Shown: piece by piece, positions 1-8,273 of the stretch | Layout of the letters: each line of letters starts with the position of its first letter | Position numbering within the stretch: the first letter of the stretch is position 1 | DNA from: an uncultured Lachnospiraceae bacterium | Lineage (GTDB): Bacteria > Bacillota > Clostridia > Lachnospirales > Lachnospiraceae | Assembly (NCBI GenBank): GCA_910579465.1 | Contig: CAJTUB010000011.1 | Span: forward strand, 1-59,787 | Reading direction: 5' to 3' | DNA: 59,787 bases | Position numbers and translations under genes: made by a program | The notes under the pieces: generated by a model | Database searches by the model: none | What the model saw: the letters and a program-made list of their open reading frames with translations, nothing else | Told to the model about the DNA's origin: nothing

Positions 1-51
1 AGCATCTGCCTTACAAGCAGAGGGTCATAGGTTCGAGCCCTATAGGCCCCA
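1..51 (+). tRNA. tRNA-Val (anticodon TAC), 5' part missing
   Basis: Only the anticodon arm, variable loop, T arm and 3' acceptor strand lie in the window. The anticodon loop CTTACAA sits on a TCTGC/GCAGA stem, giving anticodon TAC (Val). The T stem ATAGG/CCTAT holds the loop TTCGAGC. The acceptor 3' strand AGGCCCC ends at 50 with discriminator A51. No CCA is encoded. The D arm and 5' acceptor strand lie before base 1. Confidence 0.9.
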
Positions 52-114
52 TTTTATACCGATAATCTGATTGGCATATGAAAGAAATATTTAACTTATA
101 ACTAAATAGGTTAT

Positions 115-187
115 GCCGATATGGCTCAATTGGCAGAGCAGCTGACTTGTAATCAGCAGGTTATCGGTTCGAGTCCGATTATCGGCT
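115..187 (+). tRNA. tRNA-Thr (anticodon TGT)
   Basis: A complete cloverleaf. The acceptor GCCGATA (115-121) pairs fully with TATCGGC (180-186), and the discriminator is T187. The anticodon stem GCTGA/TCAGC holds the loop CTTGTAA, so the anticodon is TGT (Thr). The T arm contains GGTTCGAGTCC. CCA is not encoded. Confidence 0.95.
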
Positions 188-197
188 TAATAAACAT

Positions 198-279
198 GGA
201 TGGGTTCCCGAGTGGCCAAAGGGGGCAGACTGTAAATCTGTTAGCGACGCTTTCGAAGGTTCGAATCCTTCCCCATCCA
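198..279 (+). tRNA. tRNA-Tyr (anticodon GTA), class II
   Basis: The acceptor GGATGGG (198-204) pairs with CCCATCC (272-278), with discriminator A279. The anticodon loop CTGTAAA on a GCAGA/TCTGT stem gives GTA (Tyr). A long variable arm (roughly 241-255) makes it class II, as expected for bacterial tRNA-Tyr. Confidence 0.95.
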
Positions 280-298
280 CTTAAATAAAAATTATTGG

Positions 299-372
<74 letters not shown>

Positions 373-443
373 CTCAGTAAAAATTGTAGTTTATTTTTAC
401 CAAAATGAATCTCTCTTGTAGCTGATACAGCAGAGAGATACCT

Positions 444-516
<73 letters not shown>

Positions 517-566
517 TTCTTTTTTTGTATCCCGTTCTAACTTATTTTTATTTGCGGGAAATATAA

Positions 567-639
567 GGGCTACTAGCTCAGGTGGTAGAGCACTTGACTT
601 TTAATCAAGGTGTCGCGGGTTCGAGTCCCGCGTGGCTCA
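567..639 (+). tRNA. tRNA-Lys (anticodon TTT)
   Basis: The acceptor GGGCTAC (567-573) pairs with GTGGCTC (632-638) using two G:T wobbles, with discriminator A639. The anticodon stem CTTGA/TCAAG holds the loop CTTTTAA, giving TTT (Lys). This is the last tRNA of the cluster and lies 8 bases before a strong terminator. Confidence 0.93.
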
Positions 640-647
640 TTTGTTTG

Positions 648-677
648 GCGCCAGGGAGGCTTCCCTGGCGCTTTTTT
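648..677 (+). terminator. Rho-independent terminator of the tRNA cluster
   Basis: A perfect 10-bp stem GCGCCAGGGA / TCCCTGGCGC closes a 4-base loop and is followed directly by six T. It ends the tRNA transcript. From 678 to 854 I see no gene, only a weak GCCG/CGGC hairpin with a T-run near 758-777 and AT-rich promoter-like sequence. Confidence 0.92.
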
Positions 678-854
678 CTTATAGCATTTGACTTGCTTTT
701 GTGTTATACTTTCTATAGCTTCTGTTGATGAAGGAATGTGGGGGAAGCAGGATGGGAGCCGCGGCACGGCCTTTTTTAACATCAGTGTAATACAGGCAGC
801 ACCTTATTTTTGGATTATATGCGGCCTTTTGTATAGCAGAAAGAAGGGACTTTT

Positions 855-1877
855 ATGAAAAAGAAATGGATTGTAGAGGCAGCCTATATTATTGCCGGAC
901 TGACATTTCTGGGAGTTTGTATGACGGGCGGACAGGCAGGGAGCGTGACACCTGCCGGGCCGGGTGTGACAGAGCCGCTGGTGCCGACACAGGCGCCCGG
1001 ACTAACACCAGAGGTTCAGCCGACACCGGAAGGGCCTGTGAGTACAGTAACACCACCGGAAACGGGCGTGACAGAGCCGCCGGTGCCGACAGAGAGCATT
1101 ACACCAACGGAGCCTCCGGAAAGTACGGGAACTGTCAGGAAAGAAATAAAAAATGAAGATTATGCACAATATGACAATGAAACCTGTGCATGGTGGTTCT
1201 TGAGAAAGAGGGACCACAGTCCGTCCGGAAGCGGGGAGGCATTCCCGGTTGCGCCGTATTCCGCCTATTACCGGAATACCGAGGTGACAGACGAGGACAA
1301 GGTCGTCTATCTTACCTTTGACTGTGGATATGAGAACGGGTATACGCCCGCGATTTTGGATACGCTGGCAGAAGAGGGCGTTAAGGCCATGTTTTTTGTG
1401 ACAAAGGATTTTGTAGTGAAGAATCCGGAATACATAAAGCGCATGAAGGAGGAAGGACACCTGGTCGGGAACCACACGGTCCGTCACCTGAGCTCCCCGT
1501 CCCTGACGCCGGAGGAGCTTTCCGCGGAGCTTAACGAGGTGGCGGATACGATGGAGGAGCTGACCGGATACCGGATGGACCCGTTTTTCCGTCCGCCGAT
1601 GGGCGAGTATAGCGAACGGACCTTGAAGGTAACGCAGGATATGGGATATTCCTCCGTGTTCTGGAGCATTGCGTACCATGACTATGATGTCAACGACCAG
1701 CCGGGAAAGGAGTATGTGGTAGAGCACTTCAGGGAATATCACCATAACGGGACGATTGCTTTGCTGCACAACATTTCGGAATCCAATACGCAGGCGCTCG
1801 GAGAGGTCATTGCGCTGCTAAAGGAGGAGGGATACCGCTTCGGACTGCTGACGGAGCTTCCGGGAGAGCGCCCGTAA
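855..1877 (+). CDS. PdaA-like polysaccharide deacetylase with proline-rich linker
   Basis: This 340-residue exported enzyme of the NodB/CE4 fold probably removes acetyl groups from peptidoglycan amino sugars. An N-terminal membrane segment (about residues 8-26) is followed by a Pro/Thr/Glu-rich linker (about 30-95) that likely spans the wall. The catalytic domain shows the metal motif TFDCGYENGYT, the NHTVRH zinc histidines, RPPMGEYSE and a C-terminal LLHN. TFDxGYENGYT is the form seen in sporulation-type PdaA (muramic delta-lactam formation) rather than the TFDDG of general chitin deacetylases, so a role in spore cortex or wall maturation is favoured by inference. AAGGGAC precedes the ATG. 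It has no close co-directional partner; the next 500 bases hold a palindromic element. Confidence 0.88.
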   Translation: MKKKWIVEAAYIIAGLTFLGVCMTGGQAGSVTPAGPGVTEPLVPTQAPGLTPEVQPTPEGPVSTVTPPETGVTEPPVPTESITPTEPPESTGTVRKEIKNEDYAQYDNETCAWWFLRKRDHSPSGSGEAFPVAPYSAYYRNTEVTDEDKVVYLTFDCGYENGYTPAILDTLAEEGVKAMFFVTKDFVVKNPEYIKRMKEEGHLVGNHTVRHLSSPSLTPEELSAELNEVADTMEELTGYRMDPFFRPPMGEYSERTLKVTQDMGYSSVFWSIAYHDYDVNDQPGKEYVVEHFREYHHNGTIALLHNISESNTQALGEVIALLKEEGYRFGLLTELPGERP

Positions 1878-1905
1878 GCCTTTTTTTGAGCTTCCTTTTT
1901 ATGTT

Positions 1906-2244
1906 CCGGAGGCTGTATGGCATCATAATTTTGCATGCGCGGCGCTACGCCGGACTTCCTCTAAGAGCTGTTAAGCCGCTCGGGGGCGTCCTCGCGCCTA
2001 ACCAGCTCTAGTGTGCTGACCGGTTCATATTCGCCAAATTACTTGCCTGAATTTCCATCTGCTGCGTTGACTTCACTCAACGATGCCACCGCATCGCCTT
2101 GTTCAGCCGCCTTGCAGACTGAAAATTCATTCTGCGCCATTTGGCTGAAAATGAATCGGTCAGCACACTAAGAGGTGATTCCGGTTCCGCTAAAAGCGCG
2201 GTCCTTCGGACAAATGCAAAATTACAATGCCATACAGCCTCCGG
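1906..2244. repeat. Long multi-level palindromic element (MITE-like or structured RNA)
   Basis: No gene fits this stretch, but it is highly organised. The outer arms, 1906-1936 and 2214-2244 (31 nt each), are inverted repeats differing at only two positions (CCGGAGGCTGTATGGCAT... at the left end). A second, inner inverted repeat lies at 2009-2039 and 2139-2170. A third lies at roughly 2048-2062 and 2115-2130. Small hairpins fill the gaps: GGCG/CGCC near 1941-1951, AGAGCTG/CAGCTCT (1964-1970 / 2003-2009), CGTTGA/TCAACG, CGATGC/GCATCG, and GTCC/GGAC near 2201-2211. The whole can fold into one long branched hairpin on either strand. It could be a non-autonomous transposable element or a structured RNA. 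The symmetry is directly visible; the function is unknown. Confidence 0.8.
2009..2170. repeat. Inner inverted-repeat module of the palindromic element
   Basis: The left arm 2009-2039 begins TAGTGTGCTGACC. The right arm 2139-2170 ends GGTCAGCACACTA. They match along about 31 nt with one indel and a few substitutions. The 13-nt termini are perfect and would suit a transposase-bound end or an RNA basal stem. The roughly 100 nt between them contain two perfect 6-bp hairpins. Confidence 0.75.
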
Positions 2245-2292
2245 AGTCTTCCGGGGTTACTCAAAAAATACGGAAACTCAGGGAAAAAGGGA

Positions 2293-2321
2293 TTGAAAAA
2301 ATCCCGCGTTCGGTGTATAGT
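2293..2321 (+). promoter_or_regulatory. Sigma-A-type promoter for transaldolase/transketolase
   Basis: TTGAAA (2293-2298) and TATAGT (2316-2321) are separated by 17 bases, with a TG just upstream of the -10. The site lies about 70 bases before the transaldolase start and just outside the palindromic element. GGGATT/AATCCC flanks the -35 box. Confidence 0.75.
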
Positions 2322-2388
2322 AAAAGTATATGAGTATCATGCTCTGTACTACGTTTTTAAAGAATATATTATTAAGGAGGATTTATCC

Positions 2389-3045
2389 ATGAAGTTTTTT
2401 ATTGACACTGCGAATGTAGCAGACATCAAGAAGGCAAATGACATGGGCGTTATTTGCGGCGTTACCACGAACCCGTCCCTGATTGCAAAGGAAGGAAGGG
2501 ATTTCGTACAGGTAATCAAGGAGATTACCGATATCGTAGACGGTCCGATCAGTGGTGAGGTTAAGGCTACGACGGTAGATGCCGAGGGCATGATTGCTGA
2601 GGGCAGGGAAATCGCAAAGATTCATCCGAACATGGTAGTTAAGATTCCGATGACCGTGGAAGGCTTAAAGGCAACCAAGGCGCTTTCCGCAGAGGGCATC
2701 AAGACCAATGTAACGCTTGTATTTTCTGCAAATCAGGCACTTCTTGCCGCAAGAGCAGGCGCTACCTATGTTTCTCCGTTCCTTGGCAGACTGGACGACA
2801 TCTCCATGCCGGGTATCGATTTAATCCGCACCATTTCCGATATGTTCGCTATGTATGACGATATCGACACGCAGATTATTGCGGCAAGCGTAAGAAATCC
2901 GATTCATGTAACTGACTGTGCCCTTGCAGGTGCTGACATTGCTACGGTTCCGTATTCGGTTATCGAGCAGATGACAAAGCATCCGCTCACGGAGCAGGGT
3001 ATTGCGAAGTTCCAGAAGGACTACATTGCCGTATTCGGCAAGTAA
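2389..3045 (+). CDS. tal: Transaldolase, short MipB/TalC type
   Basis: A 218-residue cytosolic class I aldolase-fold enzyme of the non-oxidative pentose phosphate pathway, exchanging dihydroxyacetone units between sedoheptulose-7-P and glyceraldehyde-3-P. TTNPSLI lies near residue 27, and the Schiff-base lysine is K85 in VVKIPM. Within this subfamily fructose-6-phosphate aldolases carry Gln59 and Tyr131. Here the matching positions are Glu57 (SGEV) and Phe131 (SPFLGR), which points to true transaldolase activity. The frame is open further upstream to 2227, but AAGGAGG at 2375-2381 sets the start at 2389, and the upstream part overlaps the promoter. Transketolase follows 57 bases later in the same pathway. 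Confidence 0.93.
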   Translation: MKFFIDTANVADIKKANDMGVICGVTTNPSLIAKEGRDFVQVIKEITDIVDGPISGEVKATTVDAEGMIAEGREIAKIHPNMVVKIPMTVEGLKATKALSAEGIKTNVTLVFSANQALLAARAGATYVSPFLGRLDDISMPGIDLIRTISDMFAMYDDIDTQIIAASVRNPIHVTDCALAGADIATVPYSVIEQMTKHPLTEQGIAKFQKDYIAVFGK

Positions 3046-3052
3046 GGCGTTT

Positions 3053-3068
3053 GTTTCGTCAACGAAAC
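3053..3068 (+). other. Short stable RNA hairpin between tal and tkt
   Basis: GTTTCG (3053-3058) and CGAAAC (3063-3068) form a 6-bp stem with a TCAA tetraloop. There is no T-run, so it is not an intrinsic terminator. It probably sets different mRNA levels for the two genes by shielding mRNA ends (inference). Confidence 0.5.
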
Positions 3069-3102
3069 TTGAAACATAATAAAAAACGGAGGTAATACAT
3101 AC

Positions 3103-5085
3103 ATGAGTACGATTGATACAATGTCTGTAAACGCAATCCGCGTATTGGCAGCGGATGCCGTACAGAAGGCAAAGTCCGGACATCCGGGACTTCCGCTTGG
3201 CAGCGCTGCGGTAGCATATGAGCTTTGGGCAAAGGAAATGAAGCACAATCCGGCAAATCCGGACTGGCCGAACCGTGACCGTTTCATTCTTTCCGGCGGA
3301 CATGGCTCCACACTGCTGTATTCCTTATTGCACTTATTCGGCTACGGTCTGACAAAGGAAGACCTGATGCAGTTCCGTCAGCTTGATTCCCTGACCCCGG
3401 GTCATCCGGAGTACCGTCATACGAAGGGCGTTGAGGCAACGACCGGCCCGCTTGGCGCAGGTATGGCAATGGCAGTCGGCATGGCAATGGCAGAGGCACA
3501 TCTTGCAGCAAAGTTCAACAAGGACGGCTATAACGTAGTGGACCATTACACCTATGTTCTGGGCGGCGACGGCTGTATGATGGAGGGTATTTCCTCCGAG
3601 GCGTTCTCCCTCGCAGGAACCCTTGCGTTAAGCAAGCTTATCGTATTATATGATTCCAACAAGATTTCCATTGAAGGAAGCACTGATATTGCATTTACCG
3701 AGGACGTGGAGGGCCGCATGAAGGCATTCGGCTTCCAGACGATTACGGTAGAGGACGGAAACAATCTGGAGGAAATCGGCAAGGCAATCCGTGCCGCACA
3801 GGCAGAGAAGACGAAGCCGTCCTTCATTATCTGCAAGACGCAGATTGGTTACGGCTGTCCGGCAAAGCAGGGAAAGGCAAGCGCACATGGCGAACCGCTC
3901 GGTGAAGAGAACGTAGCGGCAATGAAGGAAAATCTTGGCTGGCCGTCGAAGGAGCCGTTCTTTGTACCGGATGAGGTATATGCAAACTATAAGGCAATCT
4001 CCGCAGAGAAGGCAAAGGACGAGGAAGCATGGAACAAGCTGTTTGCCGAGTATTGCGCAAAGTATCCGGAGATGAAGAAGGCATGGGAGGACGAGTTCAA
4101 TTTAGATATCGCGAAGTCCCTGATAGATAACGAGGAGTTCTGGGCGTTTGAGGATAAGCCGGAGGCAACGAGAAATCTTTCCGGCGTTGTTCTGAACCGC
4201 TTAAAGGACTATGTACCGTCCTTAATCGGCGGTGCTGCAGACCTTGCTCCGTCGACCAAGACCTACATGAAGGATGCAGGCGATTTCTCCAAGGAGAATT
4301 ATGCGGGCCGTAACCTTCACTTCGGTGTAAGAGAGTTAGCAATGGCAGCAATCGGAAACGGTATTACCTTACATGGTCTGCGTGCCTTTGTTTCCACATT
4401 CTTCGTATTCAGTGATTATGTAAAGCCGATGGCAAGACTTTCCGCAATTATGCGTATTCCGACCACCTATGTCCTGACGCATGACAGCATCGGCGTCGGC
4501 GAGGACGGCCCGACCCATGAGCCGATTGAGCAGCTTGCGATGCTCCGTGCTATGCCGAACTTCCATGTATTCCGTCCGGCAGACGCAACGGAGACGATTG
4601 CGGCATGGTATTCCGCGGCAACCTCCAAGGAGACTCCGACCGCGCTTGTACTGACCAGACAGAACCTTCCGCAGCTGGCAGGCTCTTCGAAGGAGGCGTT
4701 AAAGGGCGGCTATGTGATTGCAGACTCCACGAAGGATGTGCCGGATGCAATCCTGATTGCAAGCGGTTCCGAGGTTTCCCTTGCAGTGGACGCGAAGGCT
4801 GCGCTGGCAAAGGATGGTATCGATGTCAGAGTCGTATCCATGCCGTGTATGGATTTGTTTGAGGAGCAGAGCGCAGAGTACAAGGAGAGCGTTCTTCCGA
4901 AGGCAGTCCGTAAGAGAGTTGCGGTAGAGGCACTGATTGACTACGGCTGGGGCAAGTATGTCGGCTTAGACGGCGCAACGGTTACCATGACCGGATTCGG
5001 CGCATCTGCACCGGCAAACACCCTGTTCGAAAAGTTTGGCTTTACGGTAGATAATGTTGTGGCTACGGTAAAGAGCGTGTTGTAA
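3103..5085 (+). CDS. tkt: Transketolase
   Basis: A full-length (660-residue) thiamine-diphosphate enzyme moving two-carbon ketol units in the pentose phosphate pathway. The N-terminal domain has SGHPGLPLG, the HGS histidine motif and GDGCMMEGISSEA, the GDG...N thiamine-phosphate/metal motif. The middle domain carries the substrate segment FGVRELAMAAI with the catalytic glutamate, then FSDYVKP and THDSIGVGEDGPTHEP. The C-terminal domain is intact to GFTVDNVV. GGAGG precedes the ATG. It is co-transcribed with tal from the 2293 promoter, which suits a sugar-fermenting anaerobe that uses the non-oxidative branch to make pentoses and process them. Confidence 0.97.
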   Translation: MSTIDTMSVNAIRVLAADAVQKAKSGHPGLPLGSAAVAYELWAKEMKHNPANPDWPNRDRFILSGGHGSTLLYSLLHLFGYGLTKEDLMQFRQLDSLTPGHPEYRHTKGVEATTGPLGAGMAMAVGMAMAEAHLAAKFNKDGYNVVDHYTYVLGGDGCMMEGISSEAFSLAGTLALSKLIVLYDSNKISIEGSTDIAFTEDVEGRMKAFGFQTITVEDGNNLEEIGKAIRAAQAEKTKPSFIICKTQIGYGCPAKQGKASAHGEPLGEENVAAMKENLGWPSKEPFFVPDEVYANYKAISAEKAKDEEAWNKLFAEYCAKYPEMKKAWEDEFNLDIAKSLIDNEEFWAFEDKPEATRNLSGVVLNRLKDYVPSLIGGAADLAPSTKTYMKDAGDFSKENYAGRNLHFGVRELAMAAIGNGITLHGLRAFVSTFFVFSDYVKPMARLSAIMRIPTTYVLTHDSIGVGEDGPTHEPIEQLAMLRAMPNFHVFRPADATETIAAWYSAATSKETPTALVLTRQNLPQLAGSSKEALKGGYVIADSTKDVPDAILIASGSEVSLAVDAKAALAKDGIDVRVVSMPCMDLFEEQSAEYKESVLPKAVRKRVAVEALIDYGWGKYVGLDGATVTMTGFGASAPANTLFEKFGFTVDNVVATVKSVL

Positions 5086-5130
5086 TAACTGATTTATCGA
5101 AAAAGATTTATTCGCGCGAAGGCAAAGTGA

Positions 5131-5158
5131 GGATAGTGCAAATGCATTTGCACTATCC
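5131..5158. repeat. Perfect 28-bp palindrome
   Basis: GGATAGTGCAAATG (5131-5144) is followed immediately by its exact reverse complement (5145-5158), giving 14 of 14 paired bases and no spacer. It lies 46 bases after the tkt stop and before a terminator. It could be a dimeric regulator site or a cruciform-forming sequence. The lack of a loop argues against a plain RNA hairpin. Confidence 0.8.
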
Positions 5159-5197
5159 GAGTGGGTCCGCGGGGTATTCGACTTGTAAGATGTAAAG

Positions 5198-5237
5198 GCA
5201 GCCTGCTGGAGAATCCGTTTCCGGCGGGTTGCTTTTC
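5198..5237 (+). terminator. Probable terminator of the tal-tkt operon
   Basis: GCAGCCTGCTGG (5198-5209) can pair with CCGGCGGGTTGC (5221-5232) using a few G:U pairs, with an 11-base loop and a TTTT tail. Between here and the pilus operon promoter (5238-5370) the DNA is AT-rich and holds no gene. Confidence 0.75.
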
Positions 5238-5370
5238 TTCGTAAAGAAAACATATATTGTTATAAAAAATTAATACAGTACAAGATTTTGTGATTTCTGC
5301 GCAAATTTGAGAAAAGCTGTATTTTTGCTGAAAAATTCGGAACTTTTTCTTCTTTAAAACGCGGAAAAGC

Positions 5371-5399
5371 TTGAAAAAGTGGGAATTTTATGTTACACT
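5371..5399 (+). promoter_or_regulatory. Promoter of the type IV pilus operon
   Basis: TTGAAA (5371-5376), a 17-base spacer and TACACT (5394-5399), with an extended -10 TGT just upstream. Transcription would start near 5406, leaving a leader of about 30 nt to the pilB start at 5437. This rules out the further upstream in-frame ATG at 5371, which lies inside the -35 box. Confidence 0.8.
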
Positions 5400-5436
5400 T
5401 AAGATAAGAACTCTACCATGGAAGGGGGCTGGCAAT

Positions 5437-7176
5437 ATGAGTTCCATAGGTAGCGAGGGGTTTGGACGAAAAAAGAAACGTCTCGGTGATATGCTCGTTG
5501 CAGCCGGTGCGATTACAGAAGAGCAGCTTCTGCTTGCCTTAGAGTACCAGCGTTCGCAGCCAAAGAAGCCGCGTCTTGGTGCAGCTTTGGTGGAGAAGGG
5601 CTTTACGAACGAGGAAGAGATTGTAGATGTTTTAAAAGAGCAGTTGAAGATAGAGTCGGTGACGCTGTCCGGGATTAAGATACCGGCGGAGATTTTAAAG
5701 CTTGTTCCGGATTCTGCGATACTGAAAAAGTACGGGATGATTCCGTTTGAGCTGGATGCAAAGAACTCCCGCGGGCTCCGGGTGGCGATGGCAGACCCGA
5801 TGGATATCGTAGCAATTGACGACCTGGCGATTGTCACCGGGATGGATATTATCCCGGCGATTGCGACCAATACGGAAGTCATGCGTACCATTGACAAGTA
5901 TTACGGTGGACAGGAAACCAAGGCAATGGCGGATAAGTTCACCCAGCAGAGGGAAGAGAAGGAAGAGGATGTAAAGCAGCAGGAGGAGATGAATGCGGAC
6001 ATTGAAAACTCTCCGATTGTCGTCCTTGTAAAGACAATCATCGAGCAGGCAGTCCGTATGCGTGCATCCGATATACATATTGAGCCGATGGAAACCATCA
6101 TCCGTGTACGTTACCGTATTGACGGTGTTTTACAGGAAATCAACAATTATCAGGCATCCCTGCTTTCTGCAATTGTAGCCCGTATTAAAATTATCGGTGG
6201 CATGGACATTTCCGAGAAGAGAAAGCCGCAGGACGGCCGTATCACCCAGATTGTAGACCGCATGGAGTACGATATCCGTGCCTCTATTCTGCCGACCGTG
6301 TTCGGTGAGAAAATCGTAATGCGTCTTACTTCAAAACAGACCCTGTCCAGAGAGAAGAAGAATCTTGGTTTTTCCGATGAAGAAATGCGGAAGTTTGACA
6401 GGATACTGGCGAATCCGAACGGCATTATCCTGGTAACGGGACCGACCGGAAGCGGAAAATCCACCACGCTTTATACCGCATTGAGCGAACTGAATAAGCC
6501 CGATGTGAATATTATTACAGTAGAAGACCCGGTCGAGGCGAATATCGACGGCATCAACCAGGTACAGGTAAATGTAAAGGCAGAGCTGACCTTTGCAGCA
6601 GCACTCCGTTCTATTCTGCGTCAGGACCCGGATATCATTATGATTGGTGAGATCCGAGACGAGGAAACGGCGAGCATCGCAGTTACTGCCTCCATTACGG
6701 GCCATCTGGTAGTCAGCACCCTGCATACGAACAGTGCGGCAAGCTCCATAGGCCGTCTGGCAGATATGGGAATCGCAACGTACCTGCTTGCGGATTCTAT
6801 CGTAGGCGTTATCGCACAACGTCTGGTGCGCCGCCTGTGTACCTGTAAGCAGGAGTATGAGCCGACGCCGGAGGAGTGGCATGTTATCGGCGAGAAAAAG
6901 GAAGGCATGAAGATTTATAAGCCGCATGGCTGCCCGCACTGCAATGAGACGGGCTACCGCGGTCGTATCGGTGTATATGAGATTCTTCCGGTCACCGGGA
7001 AAATCAAGCGTCTGATTTCACGCGGGGCCGCCGCAGAGGAGCTTGAAGAGCAGGCACTGGCGGAGGGCATGAGTACGCTCCGTATGAGCGCCGCGCGCCT
7101 GGTGCGGGAGGGGATTACGAGTATAGAGGAGTTATTACGAATTGCATACTCCAATGAAGATGAAGCAGAAATATAG
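5437..7176 (+). CDS. pilB: Type IV pilus assembly ATPase PilB
   Basis: A 579-residue GspE/PilB-type hexameric ATPase that powers pilus extension from the cytoplasmic face. The N-terminal MshEN-like region (about 15-150) is of the kind that binds c-di-GMP in some relatives. The ATPase core shows the Walker A GPTGSGKST, an Asp box around VEDPVE, Walker B with DPDIIMIGEIRD and a His box TLHTNSA. Near the C-terminus the CTCK and CPHC cysteine pairs form the PilB-type zinc site. The start at 5437 is set by GAAGGGGG at 5421-5428. It is the first gene of the operon; pilT begins 18 bases after its stop. Confidence 0.95.
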   Translation: MSSIGSEGFGRKKKRLGDMLVAAGAITEEQLLLALEYQRSQPKKPRLGAALVEKGFTNEEEIVDVLKEQLKIESVTLSGIKIPAEILKLVPDSAILKKYGMIPFELDAKNSRGLRVAMADPMDIVAIDDLAIVTGMDIIPAIATNTEVMRTIDKYYGGQETKAMADKFTQQREEKEEDVKQQEEMNADIENSPIVVLVKTIIEQAVRMRASDIHIEPMETIIRVRYRIDGVLQEINNYQASLLSAIVARIKIIGGMDISEKRKPQDGRITQIVDRMEYDIRASILPTVFGEKIVMRLTSKQTLSREKKNLGFSDEEMRKFDRILANPNGIILVTGPTGSGKSTTLYTALSELNKPDVNIITVEDPVEANIDGINQVQVNVKAELTFAAALRSILRQDPDIIMIGEIRDEETASIAVTASITGHLVVSTLHTNSAASSIGRLADMGIATYLLADSIVGVIAQRLVRRLCTCKQEYEPTPEEWHVIGEKKEGMKIYKPHGCPHCNETGYRGRIGVYEILPVTGKIKRLISRGAAAEELEEQALAEGMSTLRMSAARLVREGITSIEELLRIAYSNEDEAEI

Positions 7177-7194
7177 AAGGAGTCCTGGGATACG

Positions 7195-8250
7195 ATGGCA
7201 GAAATAGATGAATTATTGTTAATGGCGAAGGAGAGGAAGGCATCGGATGTCCATCTGACTGCGGCTCTTTCCCCGAAGGCGCGCATCAACAGCGAGCTGG
7301 TGTCGCTGACAGAGGAAAGGATGACGGTGCAGCGTTTGGAGGAGCTGATTCGCCCGATACTGACCGGTGCAGCGACAGAGAAGATAGAGAAGTTCGGAGA
7401 GGCGGATTTTTCCTATGCGATACCTGGAAAGGGACGGTTCCGTGTGAATGTGTTCCGCCAGAGAGGCTCGCTTGCCGCCGTGCTCCGTCTGGTAGGCACC
7501 GAGGTGCCGCCTGCAGAGCAGCTTGGCATTCCCTCGGATGTCATGGATTTAATCCATAAAAAGAGAGGGCTGGTGCTGGTAACGGGGCCGACCGGAAGCG
7601 GTAAGTCTACGACGCTTGCTTCGCTGATAGACCGGATGAACCGGGAGCGGAACTGCCATATTATCACACTGGAGGACCCGATTGAGTATTTACATACCCA
7701 CCAGCAGGCAATTATCAACCAGAGAGAGATAGGACTGGACTCCCAGAGCTACGCAGGGGCGTTGCGCGCGGCACTCCGTGAGGACCCGGATGTGATTCTG
7801 CTTGGCGAGATGCGTGACCTTGACACGATAGCCACTGCCATTACTGCGGCGGAGACCGGTCACCTGGTGCTTTCTACCCTGCATACCATTGGTGCCGCGG
7901 CAACGGTCGACCGTATCATCGACGTGTTCCCGACCGGACAGCAGCAGCAGATCCGGCTGCAGCTTTCCAATGTATTGGAAGCGGTGATTTCGCAGCAGCT
8001 GATTCCGAACAGCGAGGGAAACGGACGGGTAGCGGCGTTTGAGATTATGTTCGGAAGCGTGGCAATCCGCAATCTCATCCGTGAGAACAAGACGCACCAG
8101 ATTAATGGCCTGATTCAGACGAGTAAAAAGCAGGGAATGCAGATGATGGACGACGCGTTATATGACCTTTATACGAAGCATAAAATTGACAGGGACATGG
8201 CGCTGTCGTATGCACAGGATGCGGCAACTATGCAGAAGCGTATGTATTAG
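7195..8250 (+). CDS. pilT: Type IV pilus retraction ATPase PilT
   Basis: A 351-residue paralogue of PilB with the short PilT architecture: an N-terminal PAS-like domain, then a RecA-like core with GPTGSGKST, LEDPIE, EDPDVILLGEMRD and STLHT. The C-terminal segment AIRNLIRENKTHQ matches the AIRNLIRE motif needed for retraction in characterised PilT proteins. It lacks the PilB zinc cysteines. AAGGAG precedes the ATG. Adjacent pilB and pilT imply a dynamic pilus able to extend and retract, consistent with twitching, adhesion or DNA capture. Confidence 0.95.
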   Translation: MAEIDELLLMAKERKASDVHLTAALSPKARINSELVSLTEERMTVQRLEELIRPILTGAATEKIEKFGEADFSYAIPGKGRFRVNVFRQRGSLAAVLRLVGTEVPPAEQLGIPSDVMDLIHKKRGLVLVTGPTGSGKSTTLASLIDRMNRERNCHIITLEDPIEYLHTHQQAIINQREIGLDSQSYAGALRAALREDPDVILLGEMRDLDTIATAITAAETGHLVLSTLHTIGAAATVDRIIDVFPTGQQQQIRLQLSNVLEAVISQQLIPNSEGNGRVAAFEIMFGSVAIRNLIRENKTHQINGLIQTSKKQGMQMMDDALYDLYTKHKIDRDMALSYAQDAATMQKRMY

Positions 8251-8273
8251 CGCGGCAGAAAGGAGTTTACAGA

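Noticed and set aside
2227..2388. Possible N-terminal extension of transaldolase by 54 residues.
   Set aside because: It would start inside the palindromic element and cross the promoter; AAGGAGG and family length set the start at 2389.
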